Origin: Ancylobacter polymorphus
GTDB taxonomy: Bacteria; Pseudomonadota; Alphaproteobacteria; Rhizobiales; Xanthobacteraceae
Direction: 5' to 3'
Assembly: GCF_030813495.1 (NCBI RefSeq)
Contig: NZ_JAUSUI010000001.1
Span: 310,001 to 374,000, forward strand
Length of the DNA stretch: 64,000 nt
Position 1 is the stretch's first letter; each line of letters starts with the position of its first letter. The notes beneath the pieces are model-generated. The model searched no databases. It worked only from the letters and a program-made list of their open reading frames with translations, and was not told the DNA's origin. Below, one piece after another: positions 46,154 through 53,513 of the stretch. A program made the position numbers and the translations under genes.

Positions 46154-46554
46154 GGGTGCTCGCAAAGGGGTGGCCGGCGCGCCTCGCCGCGGAGGTCTGG
46201 CTCCGCCCGCGGGTCGTCAGCGCGCCGACATCGGGGTCAGACGACCGAAGCGTGATGACGCTCCGAGCCTGAATTCTGAAGCGAGCCGCTGTTTCCGATC
46301 CTATGTCCAAGGATCGGCGTGGCTTCGGGGCCGAAACTCTGACGGGCGCCGTAGGACGTTGGCGTCATTGTCAGTGGCGGCCTCTCGCGGCGCTCCACGT
46401 CTGAATTGTCGGGCTTGTAGCCGTCGTCAGACGCGCCGTTGCCCGCCGGCTTCGCTGGTTTCGCAACGCCCCATCGCTAAAGCCGGAAGAGCAGCGCGCT
46501 AGGCGGGGTGCGCCCCGCCAGTGGTTTGGCGGGCCGAAGCCCGCCGCTGGGAAC
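46154..46554. other. Non-coding stretch upstream of the packaging genes
   Basis: About 400 bases without a supportable gene. It includes the two hairpins listed next. It is a candidate place for the packaging (cos) site, since it is the nearest larger gap upstream of the terminase genes; no cohesive-end sequence can be proven by eye. Confidence 0.4.
46502..46545 (-). terminator. Two tandem GC-rich hairpins
   Basis: Stem one is GGCGGGG/CCCCGCC (46502-46519), stem two GGCGGGC/GCCCGCC (46528-46545), each 7 bp. On the minus strand the second has the extra-stable UUCG loop. They lie 9 bases after the small gene's stop. Without a T run they could be terminators, RNA-stabilising structures, or part of the packaging site. 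Confidence 0.55.
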
Positions 46555-46752
46555 TCACCCGGCGACGGGCGCCTTGGCGTAGTCCTGAACCTCGTGGACA
46601 TGGAGATCCATGCCGCTGTGGATGTGGAACGTCCGCTCGGTGTTCGCCTCGACGCGCTCGGCGCCGGAGAGCGGCTCGCCCGTCTTGGGATCCTTGCGCG
46701 TGACATCCACAGGCCAGCCATGATTGGCCTTCACGACGACGGTCGTGGTCAT
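46555..46752 (-). CDS. Small conserved-type phage protein
   Basis: 65 residues from ATG 46752 with AAAGGAAG upstream. MTTTVVVKANHGWPVDVTRK and the late HIHSGMDLHVHEV have histidines that could bind metal. Known in this form at the head of packaging operons of similar phages, but its role is unknown. Confidence 0.7.
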   Translation of the reverse strand: MTTTVVVKANHGWPVDVTRKDPKTGEPLSGAERVEANTERTFHIHSGMDLHVHEVQDYAKAPVAG

Positions 46753-47164
46753 GATGCTTCCTTTGGTGATCGAGAGGAGGCGTGACACGGATCGGATATT
46801 CCGTGACGCGATCGTAGGTGAGCGTGACGAAGCCAATCGCCCTACTTAATAACCAACGATGAGCCCTATGAAGGGGATACCGAGTTGGTGGTTGGAGCGC
46901 CGCCCTGACGGCGCGCTCACCTCAGTCCCTGGCACAGCGACTTGGTCAGTTAGCTATATCCGCAGGTCTCACCGTTGCCGCACGAAGAGAAGCCCGGAAA
47001 AGTAACATCCGTCAACACGACCTGCTGTTGCAGACGCGGTTTTTTCGTGGCCGATACCTCCAGATTTAAGAGTCTGTTTCTCCTGCCCTGCCATGAGGTT
47101 ACGCGAAAAATCGAACGTCAGAAACGGCGAGTCGCTTAAAAATCGTGGACAGGGCTTGACGGGT
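46753..47164. other. Non-coding region carrying putative late promoter
   Basis: About 410 bases between two minus-strand genes, holding the CGTGAC repeats. An AT-rich TTATTAAG element near 46846-46853 (minus strand) and a T6 run near 47040 stand out. No gene could be supported. Confidence 0.45.
46781..46828 (-). promoter_or_regulatory. Three CGTGAC direct repeats at 21-base spacing
   Basis: CGTGAC occurs at 46781, 46802 and 46823, exactly 21 bases apart (two helical turns), just upstream of the small gene that opens the packaging operon on the minus strand. Such phasing points to cooperative binding of a protein on one DNA face. An inverted repeat CACGGA/TCCGTG overlaps. It may be an operator for late-gene control. 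Confidence 0.6.
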
Positions 47165-47554
47165 TTACGCCGCGGCCCTGCTTCTGCCGCCGGCTTGGCG
47201 CCGCTGGATCGCCCGTTCGCGCTTCGCCGCCAGACGACGGCGGCGGCACCGGGGACCATTCCCCGCGGCAGGTTTGCCTCGCCGACGAGGCCGCGCGGGG
47301 ATCAGTTGGTCTGCGGCTACGATGTGCGTGGGTGTCGTGACGATCTCGCCCCGCCGGCGAAGATAGTGGATCAGCAGGTAGACCCGCCGGCCGCCGAACC
47401 CGCACTCAGAGATCTTCCGCATCGCTCGCAGCCTGGCGCGCAACTCCTCGCGCTCCAGCACCGTCTCCTCGCGCAGCATCTGCCGGATTTGGCCCAGCAC
47501 AGTACGGGCGTTCGCAGCGGCGCTGGGCGCGCGCTTGCCTTCACATTTCGACAT
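47165..47554 (-). CDS. Putative DNA-binding regulator (late gene control)
   Basis: 129 residues from ATG 47554. The middle (VLEREELRARLRAMRKISECGFGGRRVYLLIHYLRRRGEIV) has a winged-helix-like helix pattern and the C-terminus is very basic (RRRGKPAAGN, CRRRRLAAKR). It is the first gene of the minus-strand late region, upstream of the packaging operon, so a late activator role is plausible. No exact family match. Confidence 0.6.
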   Translation of the reverse strand: MSKCEGKRAPSAAANARTVLGQIRQMLREETVLEREELRARLRAMRKISECGFGGRRVYLLIHYLRRRGEIVTTPTHIVAADQLIPARPRRRGKPAAGNGPRCRRRRLAAKRERAIQRRQAGGRSRAAA

Positions 47555-48333
47555 CGAAGTTCCTCGCCAGATAAGGACGTCGATCAGCAGCAGAAGTGAT
47601 TGATGCCATTCATCAATCGCGCCCAGACCATACCAAGGATCAGCACCACCAATCAAGGAATATCGTCCGTCGAACCGGGCATGAATAGGAATGCAGTCGG
47701 TGGTGAGGGGCTCTTAGAGCCGAAATTCGCCGAGATGTCGGGGGCGACGAGGTCTCCCGCTCCGCCGGGGCGCGCGTACGGTCCCTAGTCTTCGCCGCTG
47801 ACGCCCGTCGCGCCTCCCGGGGCCAGTCCGCTGCCTCAACCCCGCTCCTTGCCGTCCTGCGCGCTCTCTATGGCTCGCGCCTCACGCCGAACCATCCAGC
47901 ACCAAGCACCGCACCCCATGCGTACCCGGTCATCACATGCCCCCGCGAAATGGGCCTGCCCCGTGCCTCGCTTCTCGCGTGCCCGGCTCGTGTCCGCCCT
48001 GTCATCTGGCCACGGTGCCAGGCGAACGAGTGACAGCGCGCGCGGAGCGCTTCCCTATGCCATGGGTGCGCACGGATCGCCCGGACCATCAGAGGCACCC
48101 CATGCCCCGCCTACCGCCCCTAGCAGGGCAGGGGATGCAACGCACATGCAACCGCATGCACGCCATGCCATGCGGCCCGATGTCGAGACGATGCGGCGCT
48201 TTGTGCGTGCCCCCACGACTGAAAATAAATGCAGGAAAGTTTGTTTTCCTCGCCCATAGAGTTGCAAAACAACTCCCAACATGCGACACTCTCTTATCGA
48301 AACAGACGGCAATTGTGCCAAAGGAAAAGACCA
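47555..48333. promoter_or_regulatory. Central control region between late and early genes
   Basis: About 780 bases without a supportable gene, between divergent operons. Open frames on both strands lack character. It includes a cluster of CATGC motifs (about 48140-48175) and an inverted repeat GTTG-CAAAA-CAAC at 48261-48273, both of which could bind regulators. Promoters in both directions are expected here but were not pinned down. Confidence 0.55.
48308..48319 (+). promoter_or_regulatory. AUYG-loop stem-loop, copy 1
   Basis: GGCA-ATTG-TGCC, 4 bp stem, loop ATTG. It ends 14 bases before the start of the gene at 48334, just upstream of its AAAGGA site. One of five such elements in the early region (see findings). 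Confidence 0.65.
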
Positions 48334-48630
48334 ATGAACCCCGCCGCACCCATCCCGCCGGCCAAACCCATCCCGCCCGCTGCGCCCCACATTCAAGCCG
48401 CCGCGCGGCGCATCTTCAACGGCAAGAAGTTCGCCACCAACGTCGAATGTCTCCGGGTGCTCTACAGCCTCGATATGGACGCGGCGGGCTTCGCCCGCAT
48501 GTTCGGGGGGGATGTGAGCATGGGGCAGGGTGCAATGTCCCATGCCACCTATGCGGAGGTCCGGGCGGTTCAGATCGAAGTCGAGGAGCTGCGCGCCCGC
48601 CGCGACATGCTCGCCGATCATTGGGCGTGA
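48334..48630 (+). CDS. Small phage protein with HTH-like C-terminal half
   Basis: 98 residues from ATG 48334 with an AAAGGA site. A proline-rich start (AAPIPPAKPIPPAAP) precedes NVECLRVLYSLDMDAAGFARMFGGD, which has helix-turn-helix character and resembles part of the regulator at 56510 (FARIFGT). It could be an early regulator. It is the first gene of the plus-strand early region. Confidence 0.65.
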   Translation: MNPAAPIPPAKPIPPAAPHIQAAARRIFNGKKFATNVECLRVLYSLDMDAAGFARMFGGDVSMGQGAMSHATYAEVRAVQIEVEELRARRDMLADHWA

Positions 48631-48637
48631 GGGCGTC

Positions 48638-48835
48638 ATGGACAGCGCATTTCCTACCGCCCGCTACCCGTCTTACACCACGGCTGAACTCGGAACATTC
48701 ATCGCTGAAGGTCGCGATTCCAAAGGCTGGATGCGGGACGAGATCGAACGGCGCGCGGCCGTCGCCGCTGGCGATATGTCTCGATCCACGGCGGGCGAAC
48801 GGCTTTATGCGGCGCGCGAAAGGGCTTCGCGATGA
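48638..48835 (+). CDS. Small phage protein, unknown
   Basis: 65 residues, ATG 48638. YTTAELGTFIAEGRDSKGWMRDEIERRAAVAAGD is a motif I associate with small phage proteins of unknown role. It overlaps the next gene by 4 bases (ATGA). Confidence 0.6.
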   Translation: MDSAFPTARYPSYTTAELGTFIAEGRDSKGWMRDEIERRAAVAAGDMSRSTAGERLYAARERASR

Positions 48836-49071
48836 ACGCTGCGGAGCGGATCCAAGCGGACGCACTCGCCAATCCGGCGCGCAACGACACGGCCCTGTTT
48901 ACGGCAGTCCGTGCGCTGGGCCTGACCATCCGCAAGCGCGAGGGCAAATATCGGATCACGGTTCCGGGCCTTCCGCCAGCACGTGCCGAGGCGGTTGCGG
49001 CCTACACCAACGACCGGGCCGACGCATGGGGAACGGCGCAATTCATGGCCGCCGAATTCAATCTCGCCTGA
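48832..49071 (+). CDS. Small phage protein, unknown
   Basis: 79 residues from ATG 48832. TALFTAVRALGLTIRKREGKYRITVPG and a helical end. Cotranslated with the upstream gene. Function unknown. Confidence 0.6.
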   Translation: MNAAERIQADALANPARNDTALFTAVRALGLTIRKREGKYRITVPGLPPARAEAVAAYTNDRADAWGTAQFMAAEFNLA

Positions 49072-49229
49072 GCCTTCCGCTTTGCCCATGCCGTGCGCGT
49101 GGGCCTTGCCGAGTGCTCGCAGGACCGTGCTGAACGGGCCAAGGGGTAATCGCCGCGCCGGCCGGATGCCGGCTCCGAAAGGGAGGTTGCCGCCATGGTT
49201 TGGTCGGTCTCCCTGCGCTGGAAAACGAA

Positions 49230-49300
49230 GAGGGCGACGGTCTGCATAACCATCGCCCTCGGGTTCTTCTGAAGCAGGCGCCGGGGGAGCAATCCCCCGG
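49230..49300 (+). terminator. Two strong hairpins between early sub-clusters
   Basis: First: GAGGGCGA/TCGCCCTC (49230-37 and 49253-60) with three further pairs inside, followed by GGGTTCTTC. Second: CCGGGGG/CCCCCGG (49281-87 and 49294-300) with an AGCAAT loop. They would stop or slow transcription between the first and second early sub-clusters. Confidence 0.55.
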
Positions 49301-49343
49301 TTGCCCGGAAAAGATAAGCCCGGCGCCCGCCGGCCGCAAGCCC

Positions 49344-49355
49344 GTCAATCGTGAC
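49344..49355 (+). promoter_or_regulatory. AUYG-loop stem-loop, copy 2
   Basis: GTCA-ATCG-TGAC, 4 bp stem, loop ATCG. 18 bases before the start at 49374, ahead of an AAAGGG site. Confidence 0.6.
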
Positions 49356-49373
49356 ACAGAGAAAGGGATTCCC

Positions 49374-49505
49374 ATGCCGACCATCGTTGACCGCAAGACC
49401 CGTGACGCGACCGCCGACGCCCGCAAGCGCCTTCTGCGCATGGCGCGGCAGGGCCGCATCGCGGTCAAGCACATGGCGCTTTCTGACAGCTTCATTCACG
49501 CGTGA
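49374..49505 (+). CDS. Very small phage protein
   Basis: 43 residues from ATG 49374 with an AAAGGGA site. Basic and helical (ADARKRLLRMARQGRIAVKH). Too short for family calls; clear start signal and its place at the head of a sub-cluster support it. Confidence 0.65.
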   Translation: MPTIVDRKTRDATADARKRLLRMARQGRIAVKHMALSDSFIHA

Positions 49506-49512
49506 CGCTGGC

Positions 49513-49842
49513 ATGTACCGCGCCGCCGTGATCCTCGCGGGCGCGCTGGCCGTGGCCTATGCCGCCACCTGCGCGCCTTCCCCGCCCTCGATGCCCCTGC
49601 ACGACCGGCTGGCCGTGCTGGCGCAGTCCGGATGCACCACTGACAGCGTGTGCGAGTTACGCGCGGCCGAGCTGGGCATAGATCCCGAATACGCCGCCGC
49701 GCCTTCCGATGCGCTCATGCAGGATTGCATGAAGGGCGATACCGCGGCCTGCCTCTACCTGGAGGCCGGGCACCGCGCCGAATGCGCGAATGACTTGGGG
49801 CACGACGACTGCGCCGTGTTCAGGGACGACAACAACCGCTGA
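49513..49842 (+). CDS. Exported cysteine-rich small protein
   Basis: 109 residues from ATG 49513. A signal peptide (about residues 1-19) is followed by a domain with seven cysteines (for example SGCTTDSVCEL, QDCMKGDTAACLY), suggesting disulfides in the periplasm. Unknown in function; phage-borne exported proteins sometimes alter the envelope or exclude other phages. Confidence 0.62.
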   Translation: MYRAAVILAGALAVAYAATCAPSPPSMPLHDRLAVLAQSGCTTDSVCELRAAELGIDPEYAAAPSDALMQDCMKGDTAACLYLEAGHRAECANDLGHDDCAVFRDDNNR

Positions 49843-49849
49843 TCCACCC

Positions 49850-49863
49850 CGGCAATTGTGCCG
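49850..49863 (+). promoter_or_regulatory. AUYG-loop stem-loop, copy 3
   Basis: CGGCA-ATTG-TGCCG, 5 bp stem, loop ATTG. 17 bases before the start at 49881. Confidence 0.65.
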
Positions 49864-49880
49864 AATTGAAAGAACCAGCC

Positions 49881-50741
49881 ATGAGCACCTTTGACAGCGA
49901 CGCCGCGCTTTCCGTCTGTGGAGTACCCGGCCGCCTGACGCACCGCACCACCAAGCCCGGCCCAGCGCCCGGCCTCTGGTTCCGCCAACGCTGGATAAGC
50001 GAAGCGCGCTCGGTCAACGGCTATGGCTGCCCCGCGTCCATGCGGGTTGAAATGCGCTTCGACGACGACCCGAGCAATGGGCACAACACATTCGCCATCA
50101 CTGCCGAGGTCTGGGCGGACAGCCGGCGGCGGCGCGACGACATGCTCGCCGGGGGCTGCATGCACGAAGAGATTGCCCGCGTATTCCCGGAACTCGCGCA
50201 CCTGATCCGCTGGCACCTTGTGAGCACGGACGGGCCTATGCACTACGTCGCGAACACCGTCTATTTCGCTGGCGATCGCGACCACAACGGCCTGCGTGCT
50301 GGCGAGCGTCGCGCACTCGTCAACGGCAAAACGAAGCTGCCGGTGTGGGAGTTGGTCGCCGTCACAAGCGGCCCGCACGGCGAGGGCGTCAAAATTTCCG
50401 ACACGGCTACCGGGCGCGAGTACATCGGCGCGGAAACCGTCCCGCTTTTCATCCTGACGAAAGACCACGACGGCGAGCACCCGCCGGCAACTCCCCGTCT
50501 GGAATGGCGGCGCAGGTTCCGCGTGGGCGAAGGCAAGGCGCGCGAGCTCGACAAGGCGCGTAATGCGGCCGTGTGGCCGGACGCCACGGACGAGGAATTG
50601 AGCCGCGAGCCTGCCGACCTGCGCGCCGCGCTTGTCGCTCGCCTTCCTGCCCTGCTTCAGGCGTTCCGCGCCGACATGGAGGCAATCGGCTTCCTCTGGT
50701 CGCCGGAGGATTTCAGAGCGGCCGAAGACGGGGAGGGCTGA
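49881..50741 (+). CDS. Phage protein of unknown function (286 residues)
   Basis: 286 residues from ATG 49881. Sequence shows mixed alpha/beta character (GLWFRQRWISEARSVNGYG, HEEIARVFPELAHLIRWH, and a charged C-terminal helix region). No domain recognised. It opens the longest early sub-cluster, a run of five tightly packed genes. Confidence 0.7.
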   Translation: MSTFDSDAALSVCGVPGRLTHRTTKPGPAPGLWFRQRWISEARSVNGYGCPASMRVEMRFDDDPSNGHNTFAITAEVWADSRRRRDDMLAGGCMHEEIARVFPELAHLIRWHLVSTDGPMHYVANTVYFAGDRDHNGLRAGERRALVNGKTKLPVWELVAVTSGPHGEGVKISDTATGREYIGAETVPLFILTKDHDGEHPPATPRLEWRRRFRVGEGKARELDKARNAAVWPDATDEELSREPADLRAALVARLPALLQAFRADMEAIGFLWSPEDFRAAEDGEG

Positions 50742-50744
50742 ACG

Positions 50745-50975
50745 ATGCTCCTCCCTCTCTACCTCCGGCGCGAGCCGACCACGGACCCGGTCTTGCGCAA
50801 ATATGCGCCGGACGCGCGCCGCCCTGACGTCGTCGCCTACCGCGACGCGGAATGCACCCGCCCGGCCGGCCGCTGGCCGTGGCACTACAAGCGCCCGGAC
50901 CGCCGGAACCGCTCCATCGTCCTCAACTGCTACCGCTGGCGCGCCGTGTGGCTGCCGCCGCTGCTGGAGGCCTGA
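50745..50975 (+). CDS. Small Arg/Trp-rich phage protein
   Basis: 76 residues from ATG 50745, 3 bases after the previous stop. Strongly basic with several tryptophans (GRWPWHYKRPDRRNRS). Could bind nucleic acid; no family known. Confidence 0.6.
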   Translation: MLLPLYLRREPTTDPVLRKYAPDARRPDVVAYRDAECTRPAGRWPWHYKRPDRRNRSIVLNCYRWRAVWLPPLLEA

Positions 50976-50977
50976 CC

Positions 50978-51571
50978 ATGCCTGTTGTAACCGATCACAT
51001 TCGCGGGCCGTGGCGCGCCGAAGGCTGGGAAAACCTCGTGGTAAACGATGCCGACGGCAACACCGTCGTGTGTTGCCCCGGCGGCTCCCGTGGCGCGACG
51101 CTCGACCAGCTCCAAGCGCGCGCCGCGCTGATCGCCGCAGCGCCTGAGACGGCGCGCCATAGGGACGCCCTGATTGACGCGCTGCACGACCTTCTCACGC
51201 GCCCGACCGACGCGGCGGCGCGGCTGCGCGCCAGAGCCGCCATCGAGGCCGCCAGTGTGCCCGCCGATCCTGCTGCGGAGGCATTGCGCCGGGCCGAATC
51301 CTTCATCGCCGGCTTCGAGGACGACGAAACACAGGAAGGCATTGCGGACCTACTGGCGACGATCCGCGCGGCCATCGCCGGCGCGCCCGCTGATCCCGTC
51401 CGCGATGCGGCCGGCGACATGCTGGCGCTTCTGAAAGGCGCACTCGAAGCTTGGCCCGAGATCGACACCGACGAAGAAATCAACGGCGGCGATATGGTCG
51501 AATGGTTCGGTGACTTCGCTGAACGCGCGGCCGGGATCATCGCCAAAGCGGAGGGCCACGCCAATGGCTGA
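50978..51571 (+). CDS. Phage protein of unknown function (197 residues)
   Basis: 197 residues from ATG 50978. An N-terminal small fold (HIRGPWRAEGWENLVVNDADG) precedes a long acidic helical region rich in Ala and Asp. It overlaps the next gene by 8 bases. Not recognised. Confidence 0.65.
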   Translation: MPVVTDHIRGPWRAEGWENLVVNDADGNTVVCCPGGSRGATLDQLQARAALIAAAPETARHRDALIDALHDLLTRPTDAAARLRARAAIEAASVPADPAAEALRRAESFIAGFEDDETQEGIADLLATIRAAIAGAPADPVRDAAGDMLALLKGALEAWPEIDTDEEINGGDMVEWFGDFAERAAGIIAKAEGHANG

Positions 51572-51914
51572 TATCGAGGGAATGACCGTCGTCTATTCCG
51601 GCGGGCCCGTGGCGTCGAACAATGGCCGCGTGGGTGTCGTGCTCGGCATCGTCCGCAATGGCTGGGTGGACGTGCAATTTGACGGCGACGCGGCGCCGAC
51701 AAAGTGCGCGCCTGACTTCCTGCACCCGATCCGTAACAGCCCGGTGCGCGTTGCGGCGCCCCACATGCTGGCTGCGCTCAAGACGATCCGGGATGACATG
51801 GAGCGCCTCGGCATCCATCGCTACTACAACGCGACGCGCGGCGAGGGTATCGGCGGCGCCTTTCGGGAGGTCGTGGACGCCATCGCGAAGGCGGAGGGCC
51901 GGGCCGATGGCTGA
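51564..51914 (+). CDS. Phage protein of unknown function (116 residues)
   Basis: 116 residues from ATG 51564. A beta-rich start (GMTVVYSGG, GVVLGIVRNGWVDVQFDGD) looks like a small barrel domain, and a C-terminal helical region follows. Overlaps neighbours on both sides. Confidence 0.65.
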   Translation: MADIEGMTVVYSGGPVASNNGRVGVVLGIVRNGWVDVQFDGDAAPTKCAPDFLHPIRNSPVRVAAPHMLAALKTIRDDMERLGIHRYYNATRGEGIGGAFREVVDAIAKAEGRADG

Positions 51915-52499
51915 CACGCTCAAGGTCTTCGCCGTCGTGATCGCCTGGTGCGACAGCGACTCCGATCAAGGCGATTGGGGCACCTATGTCCGCGCCCGAA
52001 ATCACCCAGAGGCGAAGAAGCTGGCCCGCCTCGCCATGCGCGCCGATTACATCGCCAACGAAGTGCCCGAAGGCGACGACCCGAACGCCTGGTGCGACCA
52101 GCATGAGGGAAGGACGGCTTCGGCGGGCGCGTCATTTCCTGCGACGAGGGCGCGGCCTGGCTTGCGCCGAATCTTGAGGCCGCGCTGCGCGCGCTGCTAC
52201 GGGAAGTCGACGAGATGGCTGCACGCGCTGGCTGGGCTGGCAACGGCGCCCGGGACGAAGCCCGCAAGACGCTGGCAGAGATCGACGCCGTTGAGGGCGC
52301 AGACGCCATCTATGCCAGCGCCGCTCGATCTGTCGGTTGGGAGCTTAGCGGCGACGGCCCGATCTGGTGGCACACCTCCCACGGCTCTTGGAAGAACGCG
52401 GCGAGCTGGGGCCGGACCTATGCGACGGCGCACGAGGTGATCGCGAGCGCGGACTATCCCGAATATCAAGGCGCCGAGGAGGGCGACAACCATGCCTGA
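51907..52499 (+). pseudogene. Phage gene interrupted by a frameshift
   Basis: From ATG 51907 the frame codes well to about residue 68 (DPNAWCDQHEG), then loses character. The -1 frame from 52110 continues naturally (KDGFGGRVISCDEGAAWLAP to EGADAIYASAARSVGWELS) and ends at 52499, 8 bases into the next gene. Adding one G in the run at 52107-52109 would restore a single protein of about 197 residues. This could be a real mutation, a sequencing error or programmed frameshifting. Confidence 0.7.
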
Positions 52500-52776
52500 G
52501 CACCCGAACGTTCGGCGCTTCCTCGACCTGTCGACGGCGCATATGAAGCCGCGCACGCGCGCCGAATGGGGGCTCGCCGCGCCGGGCCACGTCCACCCCA
52601 CCGAGTACGGGTTCTTCGTCTGGGCCGGCGACCACGAAGACGACGAGACGGACGAGGGATGGCCTCCAGAGGTCACCGCCTGCCGGCGCTTCGCCCGGTC
52701 CCTCGGCTGCGACTACCTGCTGTTCGACGGCGACGCCGACACGGTCGAAGGACTGGAGGTGTTCGATGACGAGTGA
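52492..52776 (+). CDS. DUF5983-like phage protein
   Basis: 94 residues from ATG 52492. FLDLSTAHMKPRTRAEWG, HPTEYGFFVW and CDYLLFDGDADTVEGL match the DUF5983 pattern. Members occur on plasmids and phages and have no known activity. Confidence 0.7.
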   Translation: MPEHPNVRRFLDLSTAHMKPRTRAEWGLAAPGHVHPTEYGFFVWAGDHEDDETDEGWPPEVTACRRFARSLGCDYLLFDGDADTVEGLEVFDDE

Positions 52777-53359
52777 GCGCACCGATGGCGGCCCGGCTTT
52801 CCCCCAGCACGTCGCGCCGGCTTACCGGCAAGAGCCTGAGATTTGGGGCATGTCCCTGCTCGACTGGCACGCCGGCCAGGCGCTGCCGGCGGTCATCATC
52901 GCCACGTCCGCGGGCCAGCATATGCCCACGATGCGCGCCGGTGACGACCACATTCGGGACGCCATCGCCCGCGACGCCTACGCCATGGGCCGCGCCATGC
53001 TGGCGGCGCGAAAGGGATTCGTCTTCACCGACGCCGAGCTCTTCAACTGCTGGTCCGGCGGCAAGGGCCCCACACGGGAGGAGGTGGCGCGCTTTGACTG
53101 GCTGGAAGTCGGCGGGTGCCGCGATGTCCATTCGGAGGAGGGTTGGACGGAGGAGGAGCGGGCGCGCTTCGGTACGTGCGTGGAAGGCTGCGACGACGCT
53201 GACGCGCAATTCTGGTCCGTCTACGGCCACTATCGCCCGACCGACACGCATGCCGGGTGCGAGTGCATCACGGACGGCCCGGCCGGCGACAAGGCGCGAG
53301 CATGGGCGATTGCGGAGCACCTCGGCCAGCTCTGGGGCTTGCCGGTGAAGGCGCGATGA
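52766..53359 (+). CDS. Phage protein of unknown function (197 residues)
   Basis: 197 residues from ATG 52766, overlapping the previous gene by 11 bases. DGGPAFPQ and GMSLLDWHAGQALP form a motif recurring in phage proteins of unknown role. A cysteine-rich C-terminal part (CVEGCDD, GCECITD) may bind metal. Confidence 0.65.
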   Translation: MTSERTDGGPAFPQHVAPAYRQEPEIWGMSLLDWHAGQALPAVIIATSAGQHMPTMRAGDDHIRDAIARDAYAMGRAMLAARKGFVFTDAELFNCWSGGKGPTREEVARFDWLEVGGCRDVHSEEGWTEEERARFGTCVEGCDDADAQFWSVYGHYRPTDTHAGCECITDGPAGDKARAWAIAEHLGQLWGLPVKAR

Positions 53360-53479
53360 GCAGCACCCGCTCGCCGCGTTGAGGCCCGACATGGAGCGCC
53401 TCACCTTATTAGCTCGTGGCCGGACATGGGAGCCGGCGCCGGCCCGCGAAACCGCCGCGTCTCCCGCCATTGAACGACC

Positions 53480-53491
53480 GCCAATTGTGGC
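53480..53491 (+). promoter_or_regulatory. AUYG-loop stem-loop, copy 4
   Basis: GCCA-ATTG-TGGC, 4 bp stem, loop ATTG. 22 bases before the sliding clamp start at 53514, ahead of its AAGGAGA site. Confidence 0.65.
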
Positions 53492-53513
53492 AAAGCAAAA
53501 GGAGAACACCCGC

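Larger units (their letters stand above)
49072..49373. other. Non-coding segment with hairpins
   Basis: About 300 bases between small genes. It holds two strong hairpins (next entry) and the second AUYG stem-loop. A 25-codon frame from ATG 49195 with a GGGAGG site overlaps the first hairpin; whether it is translated is unclear. Confidence 0.5.

Noticed and set aside
46969-47259. Minus-strand frame near the late regulator
   Set aside because: Overlaps the 47165-47554 gene in another frame, has no ribosome site and no recognisable sequence.
48140-48175. CATGC cluster as a CRISPR or tandem repeat array
   Set aside because: Copies are too short and irregular, with no spacers; kept only as possible binding sites.
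47868-48259. Several frames in the control region
   Set aside because: Both strands are open because of high GC content; translations are His/Pro/Arg-rich with no starts supported by ribosome sites.
49851-49862. AUYG elements as plain DNA operators
   Set aside because: A DNA operator would keep the arm sequence; here arms vary with compensating changes and only the loop is kept. DNA binding is not excluded but fits less well.
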